64,000 nucleotides of DNA from Phlebopus portentosus. Taxonomy: Eukaryota > Basidiomycota > Agaricomycetes > Boletales > Boletinellaceae. The stretch spans positions 2,728,001-2,792,000 of the forward strand of contig JAYXKI010000002.1 in the NCBI GenBank assembly GCA_037892935.1, in the 5' to 3' direction. Below, in pieces: positions 48,495-59,057 of this stretch (positions within the stretch are counted from its first letter, which is position 1; each line of letters opens with the position of its first letter). The position numbers were made by a program, and so were the translations under genes. The notes under the pieces were generated by a model that ran no database searches, was not told the origin of the DNA, and was given only the letters and a program-made list of their open reading frames with translations.

Positions 48495-50813
48495 ATGCAC
48501 TCCACTAACACTGACCCTTCCTCTTCTTTCACGTTCTCGGAATCCCCCTTTAATTCCCGCGACCGCCTTCTAGCTGAGCATCCCTCTTCCACGCACATAG
48601 CGAATAGCAGCTCTCCTGGCGCTGATATTGAGGAGGGGGACTCTGCCAGTGCGACTGCGACTGCGACTGCCACGGAGATGGCGTGGTTCACGATCCGAAA
48701 CGACAACTGGACGAACCTGGGAGGGTTTACGCACCCGGGTGGTCGGCCCTCGCTGGCACGCAAGGTGTCCCGGACGAGGCGGGTGAAGCTGTTCAGGAGC
48801 TATGCGTTTGATTGGTGTGTGTCGTATCTTTCCCCTCGTCTTTCCTCTTGAACGAGGCTGATTGAGTTTCGTTGTGATGAATTGTGGATGAAGGATGATA
48901 TGCATCGTACTCGCGTGAGCTGCACACGACCTCTTCGATGGGCATACAATTGGAAAAGTCTGATGCAAATCTGCCTATTTTACCTCGTATGATTTAGAAC
49001 AGTGTTCTTCTCGCTAGATGAGATACCCGGCTTCAAGAGACAGTTCTCTATCGATGATACCAGGTGAGTCCATCTCACCATTTTCGCTTTCGGCCTACGC
49101 TCTACACACCGCGTTGCACAATGCTGATTCTGACCCTTTCTTTCTTCATTGTGTGGTCTCTTGTTCTTCGCGTCGGACGCTTCACTTCTACGTCCTTGCT
49201 CGCATTGCCCGTCGACTTCTGAACTGGCGCGCACACGGACAGCTTACGTTTCCCGTGAGTATCGGGTCTTGCATCCCCCGTCTATTTGCCGTCATTTCTA
49301 ACTTTCACGCCTTGATGCTTCGTATCGTTTAGATATGCTGTGCATGAACGTGTACCGGTACGTCTTCTCGACTGTGCCTTTGTTTTCTAGATCATGCACT
49401 AAACTCATGACGTTGCACATATAGCCAGTAGCGCTGTACTTCATAGCCGGCGTCGCGCCGTTCGTAATACAAATCGCGGTGAACCTCTTGACGGTTCGGT
49501 CTGTGTGGGACTTTCATAATGGCTCGCTCGGACGTACGTCTAACTTCATAGTCACCTTTCTATGTATGCAATTAATGTGCAGGCTTCTGACTGACTCTTT
49601 GGTAGTGCTGTTAGGATTGACCCTAACAGGAGCGATTACGCAGTTTACGAAGGTTACTGTAGGCAGACCTAGACCTGGTGTGTTTCATATTCTAAGTCTT
49701 ACTTTGCATCAACACAATCTCTCATCGAAGCCCGTTCATTCTATGGCCCTTTTTTAATTTTATGTACAGACGTGATATCAAGATGCCAACCTCCAGCCGG
49801 CATAGAAAATCCTGAATATGGACTCGTCACCGTCGAGATATGCACTCAAACGGACGTACATATCATACGTGACGGGTTTAGGAGCTTTCCTAGTGGACAT
49901 TCGAGCTGTACGTCCCTTATTCACTTAGTATGTTCGACCGAACAAAAACTCATATCACCATTTTTAGTGTCGTTTGCGGGATTAGGGTTCCTCTCGTTTT
50001 ATCTGGCCGGAAAGATGCATCTATTTGATGAGAAGGGGCATACAGTGAGTAAATCTTCTGTTTCGCCTCGCTTGCCTTTGTAAACTCACGCTATGTGCGC
50101 TTAGACGAAAGCATGGATCTCATTAACGCCTCTATCGGGTGCAGCACTTGTCGCAATCTCACGAACGATGGATTATCGACGTATGCTTTCTCATCACCTC
50201 TCACCAATTCTCATCCAACTCTGATTGTCTATTCTTGTACAAAAGATCACTGGCAAGACGTCCTCATCGGTTCACTTATAGGCCTCGTAATGTCTTTCTT
50301 CGCATACAGGCAATACTACCCTCCCTTAAGCTCCGCTCGGTCGCATAGACCGTTCTCGCCAAGGATAAGGCGGGAACGTTCGGACGCAGCCGACGATGGA
50401 GAAGGAGGGGATATAGAGGAGAGCTCGCCAAGTGACGAATCGCATGCCCCGATTTTGCCTATTCATCGGCCTGGTGCTGGGAGGAAGAACATGGGTGGGT
50501 CGTCTGGCGGTAGGAGAGAAGAGGACGGGAGGTAGTGACGCACCCGGCCGTCCCGCATATACATCCCATCCACGGTGGGCATCCCAACCATGCGTCTGAG
50601 AGCGGAGTAGGAGGGTACATACAGCCTCGATACCAGGAGGAGCAGATCGAGGATCTACAGCGCGGGAGTGCTAATTCCCTGAATACTCTCACTCCCAATA
50701 TTAATGTCGTCGATACCGCGAGAGATGGATCTGTTGACGGACATTCTGTGTCGGAGGAAGCTCTTGAGATGAACTCCCCGCTGAAGGGAGCGGGGATGGG
50801 GAGTCGAGAATGA
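48495..50813 (+). CDS. PAP2-family lipid phosphate phosphatase (Dpp1/Lpp1-like)
   Basis: Dephosphorylates phosphatidate or diacylglycerol pyrophosphate in membranes. Start MHSTNTDPSSSFTFSESPFN with a Ser- and (AT)n-like Ala/Thr-rich soluble head, then six hydrophobic segments. All three PAP2 motifs are there: KVTVGRPRPD, FRSFPSGHSS, and SRTMDYRHHWQDV (split by an intron). Membrane parts include VALYFIAGVAPFVIQIAVNL and LIGLVMSFFAYRQYYPPL. The tail is hydrophilic. If a 41-base gt...ag segment at 50,492-50,533 is an intron, the tail continues with GGYIQPRYQEEQIEDLQ to a stop at 50,813; without it a stop comes at 50,535. I favour the longer form because the downstream frame looks coding. Confidence 0.85.
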
Positions 50814-52973
50814 TGGGATGGTGGACTTTGCTCTTTCCTCTCTTCCTCTTTCTCTCTGTGCATTATTCGGATGTAAATACGCAAGTTATACGCTGCATAT
50901 GGCTGTTCGTCTGTTACTGCATGCTTTACGTACATTTTATTCATTTCTCTTTGCACTATTTACATACAATACAATATCTATCCACCGACGTATTGGTACA
51001 TACACTCATTAATGACATTATTATCGTTATCAACACTAGTCAGACGTTTCGTAAAATACATCACATCCTTATCCTGGGGCGTTCATAACGAGCCATTCCT
51101 CCGCCGAAATCAGAACGTTGACTGTGTATAAAGCATAGATCAATACTATATCATTCATTGTTGTAATTGCTAACCACGCCAGAGTCAACAGAGACTACAC
51201 ATATACATGCTGCTCTCGTGAAGCGGCCCTGCATAAGTCCGCCTCGACCTCGAATAGTGGAAACTGGTCAATGACAGCGCGAAGCAAATGGTGCTCATAT
51301 CAAAGAAGACAGGAAATTCAATAGTAGATATGATTATGTACGGCTCAAGCTTTAGAAAGAAAGATACACTAACTATTAATAGCAGCACTGTGAGCCGTTC
51401 AACCACCACACCGCGATCTGAAAGCAGCTAAGTCGACTCATGGATACACTGTAGGGCTGGTTAATCCATACGTATCGTCCAATGGTCGGATGTAATATTT
51501 TGAAAAGATGATTACTTCTCCCTTTCCCCTAAGGGAATCTCTTGTCACTCATGAACCACCTTCATATGTACATGGTCTGGTGTAGTCCGTAATGCTGAAC
51601 TCCGATGGGTGACCTCGCCTTACAGCCCTATACCAGACGGTGAATCTGAACAAGGCAATGCAAGAAAACAAGAGAAATGATAAGAGAGCAGTCCCCCACC
51701 TCCCCCAAAAAATCAAAATAAAATAAAATCGAGGCTGACGAATAGTTGGGAGCCTTTAGCTCTCGGATGTCAGAAGAGGATCTGAACGAGATGGCAGACA
51801 AACGAACAGAGCCAAAGGCAAGTCCCGCGTGAGCGCAGACACGAAATGGTGGATCACCCCAGGCCCAGAACTTTCCGAAGGCCGTGGTTCATCGATATTT
51901 CCATCGTCTCTCAGTCTATTCGTTCTTCTCCGACAACGACAGCCCATTGCATTGAGAAGAGAAGGAGGGGGGGACGTTGCCCCCTTGAAGAGAGCGCAGG
52001 AGAAACGATCTGTCGGCAGGCTTCCTTTACATACTATAAGAAGACAGAAGCGGACACGGTAAAGCGGTTCCCAAAGTAGAAAAAAGACTGAATATCCATT
52101 TTGCATGCTGCGACACACGGGTCCCAAGAGGCTCCTGATGTGTAACGAGGAATATAGGTAAATGACGAAGGCCCTCGGAAAAGGGATGGCAATCGAAAAC
52201 ACCAAGCGAAAAGAGTATCGTACTGCTGAAGAAACCCGCTGTCGAACGGAGCAACGATGTTCTCGTCCATTGACAGAAGTGAGCGATAGGTACATTGTTC
52301 TGCAGGACTACCTAGTTCGAGGTAGAACACTATTTCCTACTCCATAGCTCCGAGTACCGCGGCCAACACAAAGGCATCGTGTACATGCGTAAGTTGATTT
52401 TTACACGATATGTGGCTGCCATGCGTATCCTGGTACCCAGCCATTGCCACATGGCTATCACCATCAAGGCAGGCGACTTCCGTCGACCAAAAAAAGTCAT
52501 AGCAATCAGGCACTGGCGGTTGTGAACCACAACGAAAGCTACCCGGTAGATATATTGGTTTTTATCCTAACCCGAGACCCTCGAGCTCCAAGCCCTATCA
52601 CGACCCTCTATTTTTCCTTCATGTTCCCCGGCACAGCTCAGAATCATATGTGGCAAAACAGGCCCCAGATGCACTGCGGGTCATGCAGCTCGGTCAGGAT
52701 AGATATTAGTGAGACATGATTAACTTCGCTTGATGCGCTCCACTGTTGCTTCCATCCATGGTTTTCATGTTAACGATGGAGAAAGCGAGCCAGGAATAAA
52801 AGAAATTCGAGTGGACCGACCCTGGAGTACAGCAAATATACCGTGTCTCGAGGCAGGCGCCCACTGCTTCAGCACTGTTTTCAATTTCCTCACCCTGGAG
52901 TCCTGGCATGCAAGAAAGCATACCGAAAGCGCTTGAAACCATGCAGAAAGACGAATGATAGTGAATTTACGAG
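50814..52973. other. 2.1-kb gap, no gene recognised
   Basis: The longest stretch outside the P450 array without a convincing gene. Open frames on both strands are short, unrelated to known proteins and lack intron-joined continuity. It holds the 3' end of the PAP2 gene at left and the 3' flank of FYV7 at right, with a partial duplicate of the FYV7 end at 52,727-52,771. A non-coding RNA or a degraded repeat is possible, but I see no direct support. Confidence 0.4.
52727..52771 (-). repeat. Partial duplicate of the FYV7 3' end
   Basis: The stretch from cgcttgatgcgctcca onward matches 52,987-53,030 (the last codons of the FYV7 gene) with few differences, and weaker similarity extends about 30 bases further into the 3' flank. 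It has no intact stop in the same place and is not part of the gene. Confidence 0.7.
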
Positions 52974-53843
52974 TTATGAATAATCCCGCTTGATGCGCTC
53001 CAACATTGCTTCCATCCGTAGTTTCATGTTGGGCTGACCGCGTCGTTGACTTTGTTGTCGCCCCGAACTGGTAGGATTGTTTCGTCCACCACCACGTCCG
53101 TGATCACTTCGCGCTTGAGAGGGAGGAGTAACAGTCCTCGTCCCAGTGACCTTTGACGACTTGCCTTCCTCAGGGTGGGAACCAGTAACAGCATCCTTCC
53201 GACGGTGAAGCGGGTCGGCTTTGAACGAGTGCAATGACGCCGGCGCGTATGCACGTCGGGATAGTTCACGGACCGATGGCTGATCGCTATCGTCTTTGGG
53301 CTGCTTCAATTTCGGTTTGTCTCCCTCCCTGGATAAGGAGCGAGCAGGCTGTTTCCCTTTCGATTTTTCGGATGGCTTTGACGACTCCGGCTCGTCGACC
53401 TGAGGGACCGTCGTACGAGCCTTTTGCGACGAAGAGGTGGACGTTCAGAGCCACTCTCCTCATCGATCGCTGGGTCGTCGCGATCGTGGGTACCATCGAC
53501 CCGGTGAGACGAGGATGCTCCAGATTCAGAGTCCGTTTCGTCATCGCCTAAAATCTTCCGTTTCTGCGTTCCAAGGATTTCGATTTCGTTCCTAGGTTCG
53601 TCCAGACTGCCGCGGCCAGAGTACAGTAGTCCTAGACCTTCTTTGCGCTTTTGAGCTTTCCAGCGAACCTGTAGTTTCTTCTTCTCGATCCATGATTTCT
53701 TCACTTTCTGCGCTACAAAAACGTCGGTAAATTCTAAATCTTTTATAGAAAGTAGACGAAAATGGGATACCTCTATCGCGAGGCAAATGCCTGAACGTCG
53801 GCGGATTTTTTCGCTTATTAGTCGGCGCAGATCGTACAGCCAT
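52974..53843 (-). CDS. FYV7: rRNA-processing protein Fyv7-like; one apparent frame break
   Basis: A small basic nucleolar protein needed for 18S rRNA processing in yeast. Start MAVRSAPTNKRKNPPTFRHL, an intron, then KVKKSWIEKKKLQVRWKAQK with RKEGL, the family hallmark. A Ser/Glu-rich linker follows. The C-terminal part has SVRELSRRAYAPASLHSFKA, DPLHRRKD and ends QPNMKLRMEAMLERIKRDYS. The N- and C-terminal parts lie in different frames. The switch falls near 53,454, between DEESGSE and the stretch beginning TSSSQKAR, and one added A would join them. No good intron spans it, so it is a sequence error or a real frameshift. The assignment relies on the two conserved ends. Confidence 0.7.
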
Positions 53844-54089
53844 GTCGATGCTCACTGAAGGACTCGACTGCCCGACGCTGTGCTGAGAGTGAATAGAGTG
53901 GAGATGAGGCCGAAATTGGGGAGGGGAGAAGGGCAAGGCTGTGCTTAGTCATACCAAACCGCATATAACCGGGGAGTCAAGAGCCATCTTGCATCTTCAT
54001 CACAGACCACAACCACTTCCTCCTCACACATCCTCAACCACCCTTCCTCAATCTACTCAACACCTTCAGTGATCACAGTCAGCCGTTTT

Positions 54090-54697
54090 ATGAACGTCGA
54101 CAACCTTCAGCAATTCGGTGAGTTGTCCATTTTTTGGCTGCTAGGTGTTATCGATGTTCATAGATCGTGTGACTGACGACTTATGCAGACCCCCTCCAGG
54201 ATGATCTTCTAGGAGAGACGGACGAGGTCGGTTCACAGAAGGAACATATCCACATTCGCATTCAGCAGAGAAACGGTCGCAAGACCCTCACCACGCTTCA
54301 GGGACTGGGCAAAGGTCCGTTCTTTTTCTTCCGCGTCATATACGATAAATTTTTTGATGTTGACTCATTCATTCCTTTTTGTTTAGAATATGATCTTAAG
54401 AAGATCTTGAAGGCATTCAAGAAGGTACGTCTAGCGTCTCACTTAGTCAAGCCCGACGGGATTGCAGCGAACAAACGACTTTGCGCCACCGTTTCGCCAC
54501 CCTTTGTCACGTAAAACCAACAACATTGCTAATGCTAATAACCTCACGTGTAGGAATTCGCTTGTAACGGTAACATCGTTGACGACGCAGAGCTCGGACA
54601 AGTCATCCAACTTCAGGGCGATCAGCGTCAGAAAATCCAGAACTTTTTGGTCGAGGCGGGCGTTGACAAGAAGACGATCAACGTGCACGGTTTCTGA
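54090..54697 (+). CDS. SUI1: Translation initiation factor eIF1 (SUI1)
   Basis: Binds the 40S subunit near the P site and enforces AUG selection. Exons: MNVDNLQQF, an intron, DPLQDDLLGETDEVGSQKEH, then IHIRIQQRNGRKTLTTLQGL, GKEYDLKKILKAFKKEFACN, GNIVDDAELGQVIQLQGDQR and a stop after KKTINVHGF. Length (about 112 residues) and sequence match the family closely. Start codon context is cgttttatga, i.e. a poor context, which fits the known autoregulation of eIF1 by weak start sites in eukaryotes; this last point is inference. Confidence 0.97.
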
Positions 54698-55001
54698 TCA
54701 TATCATTCAATATCATCCTCGGTTATCACCGACTACGAAGACGATATTAGTTCACAACTCGACTTCCTCTCCGCTTAATTTTCTGTTCTGTTCTGTTCAT
54801 CATTCTCGGGCTGTGGTGAATTGCTTTCATTAGCTGATTAGCTATCACTTTTTTCCCACGTCGTTTGTTCAGTATGTCATCTTGTCTCCTGCGTTTGTAC
54901 GAATATTACAGTGGTGCAGTCATTCATCCTATAACGTCTATGCGTGAAAATGCGAGTTGAATCGTAAAGTAAAAATGCCAATTCAAGATGAGCAAGTAAG
55001 G
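54698..55001. other. Convergent intergenic region between SUI1 and OGG1
   Basis: About 300 bases with two 3' ends and no recognised feature. Confidence 0.4.
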
Positions 55002-56802
55002 TTAGAACTCCTTCATAATGTCGTTCTTCGACACGGTTATACGTCGTCTTCGTTTCACCCTGTCTACTAAGCTTCCGTTGGATAAAGATAGTTCCTCTGC
55101 TGTGGCTTCGACCCGTCGTACAGAGTTCATCTTAGTTGGCTCGACAACTTTCGTAACAAGGGAACTCGAAGATTGTTTTCGCTTCTTGCGGGGAGAAGAA
55201 GTAGGCATCTCCACCTCAGGCGTTCCTTTTATGTGAACACTTGTCGACGAAGAAGTCCACGAAGAGGTCTTTAATTTAGCAGGAGATGCTGACGCTGATC
55301 TGGATGGTGAAGCCGAAGGTGTTGGAGATGGAGTAGGGAGACCGTAGGTCGAGAAGGATTTCAAGTCCGCCGTGAACAAGACCTGCGCAGGGTTATCAGT
55401 CCAGTCAACAAAGGTAATTCAAGTGGAAAAAGATACAAGGAATAGCATAGAAGGGAGAAGTAATGGTACTCTATACGTACCGAATGAGCCCACCCAGCAT
55501 AGTTGCCCCAAATCTTCGTAAGGCGAGCATTGACTTCATCGTATATCTTGGGTATCATTGACAACTTGCCATTACTCGACCCGCGCATACCGTAGTACTT
55601 GACAGCGATTTGGTAGACGTGCGTGTCTACGGGGACGACCTCCCTCTGTTCATATTTTCAAAAAGAAAGTTCCAGTAAGTAGCGAAGGATGAGAAAAAAC
55701 CACGCAAGGCACGGAACGTACCTTATCCAAGCTCATCAGCAGCACACAATCAGCGACTTTCCTACCCACACCAAGCAATTTCAGCAACTCCGCTCTCGCG
55801 TCCTGTGTATCCATCTTCCTGAGTCCTTCAAGAAAATCGAAGACGGCTTGATCGGAGTTATTATGAGCTTCGAGGAGCATGCAAGCGGTCTTTTGGATGA
55901 AGTCTGCGCGGTAGCCGAAGCCTAGAGCGCGGAGTTTTGACGAGGTCGATGGGGAGGAGAGTGCGGAGGGAGGTGGGAAGGGGTAGTATGTGGTCGTGTT
56001 ACTGGGAGGCATAGGTATGGGCGTGGTTTCGACTAAAGAACGAATTGGCGTTGGCGTTGGCATTGGTGTTGATGAAGGAGTGGGATATGTGTTAGGACGT
56101 GGGGGCGAAGACGTGGATATCGATTCGGCCAGGGAGAGTAAAGGCGAGGAGAAATGTGTGCAGAGGTTCTGCACCATCTTCGATATTCGCGAGATGTTAT
56201 TATTCGAGGAGCATATGAACCTACAAAATCCCAATTATTCGCCCATTCGTTACATCAGCTACTCTATAAATAATTCAGAAAAGAGGATGAAATAGTTTAA
56301 CGCACGAAATAAGACATTCCCAAGGATCCTGCCTCAGCATTCTGATACCTTTAAACCGCCCCCTCAGCCTGGCGAAAACAGGATCACTAGCGCTCCAGGT
56401 ATCATACAGCTCGAGTAGATCCGTGTCGAGTTGGAAGTAATCCTGGATGAACGCTAGTGTCTCTGTCTCTTTTTCTGGTTCTAAATCTTCTTCTTTGACC
56501 CCTTTCGAAAGACGCGTAGGGAAGACAGAGCGGAAGAATAGGAATTCCTCAGACTGCCTCAAGCAAACAACGCGATATTTCAGACAAAATCGCCATTCTT
56601 GCATTGGGGCCGATTCTACTCCTGCCCCAGCTCCTTCTCCCACCACCGAGTCACTTTCATCTGGTGGTAAAGGAACGGCTGTCCAGCGGAAAGACTGCCC
56701 ACATTTCAGCACAGCAGGTAAAGATAGCTGGGCGATTGGAAGCGGGAGAGCCTTGAAGCCGTGAGGAATGGCAGTGGATACTGGTTTCAGCGTGGCCGAC
56801 AT
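55002..56802 (-). CDS. OGG1: 8-oxoguanine DNA glycosylase/AP lyase
   Basis: Excises 8-oxoguanine opposite C in base-excision repair. The start MSATLKPVSTAIPHGFKALP leads to LKCGQSFRWTAVPLPPD (the conserved QSFRW), then GIRMLRQDPWECLISFICSS with the N-glycosylase core NNNISRI. The helix-hairpin-helix follows with the catalytic Lys in LLGVGRKVADCVLLMSLDK and the Asp in VPVDTHVYQIAVKYYG. A Pro/Thr/Ser-rich insert of about 50 residues separates HhH helices. The C-terminus has a Ser-rich tail with basic clusters RKKRKQ and KRRRR, which look like nuclear signals. Stop at 55,002. All catalytic residues are present and the frame is intact. Confidence 0.93.
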
Positions 56803-57275
56803 GGCTGTTTGAGATTGAGGAGAAGGGAGAGACGAGTGTCCAAGAAGACGCGGCGCGTCCTGGGCGTAATATCGACGCGTTTCGCTTACTTACAACACCG
56901 TGAGACATCATATACACGACAAAAAGAAATATAAAAATTATTAGGTAGAGAATTTTTCTTTGCATTGGGAACTGTACGCTAATATGGTTAATGCTACAGG
57001 GAAGATTGCGCTGTCATCAGAAAAGATAACTTGAGTAGGAAAAGGAAAAAGGGAAAATGAAAACTAGGAACGACAAGGATAACAGGGAACACGACTTGGA
57101 AGCACGATGTATGTATTTTGAATAAAGAGATGGAATCTATATACAAAAGTATTTGGCTTGCAAGACTGAGAAAGACACTGCGGGAGTACTAGAGGGATTG
57201 AAAGAAGATTTCCGATATGCTTACTTGCTGAAGACAAAGCGGAACTGAGAGAAATAGGAAGAGATATCACGAATA
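56803..57275. other. Intergenic region upstream of OGG1
   Basis: Both neighbours are on the minus strand. It holds the OGG1 promoter and the 3' end of the carrier gene. Nothing else was recognised. Confidence 0.4.
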
Positions 57276-58736
57276 TTATCGAGCAGAATCAGAATCACGA
57301 CAAGCGCCTGAAGGCGGGAGACGGTCGATATAGTCAGCCACGAGATCGAAGAACGTCCACAAAAGACCGTGCGTCGTTATGCTTCTTAGCGCGCTTATTC
57401 CGAGCCCCCGGTATACCCGCGTTATACCCTGGAAAACAGACCTTGGGTTCGAAGGATCTGGACCTGATGAAAGGCGGTGAATGTGAGTATCTTCGTATTA
57501 TTGAGGAACAATAGGGGATCGGGAGAACTGAGAAGAACCTTATCACTCACCGTGAACGAGACGATAGAAAGTTTCCCAAACGCTTCGTTTTCGTTCTCCT
57601 GCTAAAGCGCGAGTCTGGACTTTTGTTTTCACTCTAGAAGAGGAACAATTAAGGACGAAGATCAACGGAGTTTCCAAAGAAGCAATAAAATGCATTTCGG
57701 ACTTACACGTCTAACGGATAAATCAACGCCCACGAAGTAACACCCGAGAAAGAACCACAAAAGAACGGAACAATGGATGAAGGTATGGGTAGCCAGGACG
57801 GTGTCGGACCCTGTTCTCCAGATGGTAAACGACCCATTAAATGTCGCATCCCATCGTATTCCAGAAAATACAACGCCGTGCCGGAAGTATCCCGTAGTAG
57901 ATGTAACGGAAATCCAATATATAGCCCTCGAAACCCGCTCGATCGCACGATGTCCCGCACGGCTTGCATAGTCGTGGGAGGTTTGACGAGTTTGATTCCT
58001 TTGCTCTCTGCGATTGTGTATTCGAGTTGTCGACGTACTTTGACAAGCTCGAAGGGTGCGCTTCCGAATGAGATGAGTGCACCTGCTGTTGCGCCTCCAA
58101 GCCCTCCCAAACACGCTGCATCGAATAGCCTGTCGCGCGTCAGTGTATCATGGTATCTAAGAAGGTCCTTCGTTCCATTGTAAATAGTGAAAGAAGCAGC
58201 ACCTGTTTCATCGCAAAGGCGTAAAGACAGTAAGAATCCTTGACCTTGAACATTGTTGTGTTTTGAATGTGAAGACGTACGAACGAATGATATCGTGAAC
58301 AAAGGTATCCACAATCCTCGATAAAATCCCCGTATTCCTTCTTCACGAAAGACCTGAGCGGCCATACGCGGGACTGTGACTGCATTCCGGGAAGTTTGCA
58401 AGCGGGATTTGAGCGAATCAAGCTAAAGATGGCATCTATAAGTCCGGAATGGCTTCGATATAGTGATACATACGCACAGGATAGCCAGCGAAAGTCGAAA
58501 TGTATGAAGCACTTATAGCGCAGACGACGGCTTTATTTCCTGTTCAGTCGGACATTCGGACATCAGTGAAAACTTGCAAAACTAGAGCTTTAAACGACGA
58601 GGAATCACGTCTCAGCGATTCATTTATTTCATCAGAGCTCAACAAGGATCTAAAGGGAAGGCTTCATACAGGCATCAGCAAGGCACTTCGAAATTAAGAG
58701 ATGTTAGGGGATGGGGTGTGACATACCTGGGTCCAT
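57276..58736 (-). CDS. Mitochondrial carrier family (SLC25) protein
   Basis: An inner-membrane metabolite transporter with three tandem repeats. The start is an ATG at 58,736 in a very short first coding exon (MDP plus one base) joined over an intron to GNKAVVCAISASYISTFAGY. The three signature sites are seen: PLDSLKSR (split by an intron), PFELVKVR and PLDV|KTKVQ (also split). Other parts are GIRGFYRGLWIPLFTISFVR, SGFRGLYIGFPLHLLRDTS and RSITTHGLLWTFFDLVADYI with stop at 57,276. The third repeat is complete, so the fold is whole. The substrate cannot be told; the sequence resembles fungal carriers of the carnitine/ornithine-like branch only loosely. Confidence 0.87.
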
Positions 58737-59057
58737 CCATAGGCACGAAAACGCGACCGGGCTCTTTCTAATAGTCCCGTCCTCGTGCCAAAGCACGGTC
58801 TGGGAGGCGCGTTCAATGCCGTTGTGAAGTTTCTGATTTGAGTCGTCGGATGGCGATGGTAAGGGGGAGGGGAAGTCTGTTGGCGTCGTGAATGCGAATG
58901 GAAGTGAGTCGCGTGAATTGAAGAGGAATTAGGAAAGTGATCGTCGATCACTGATCTTCATCTCATCAGAGTCATCACCGGAGGTCCGTCGACGGGTCCT
59001 CCAATCCCGTCTTCCTGATTTCCTCCATTCATTCATCTCGAAATCTTCATAAATGGA

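Noticed and set aside
51756..52330. Overlapping open frames of 60-180 residues on both strands in the 2.1-kb gap
   Set aside because: They overlap each other in several frames, are low in pattern, and none resembles a known family.
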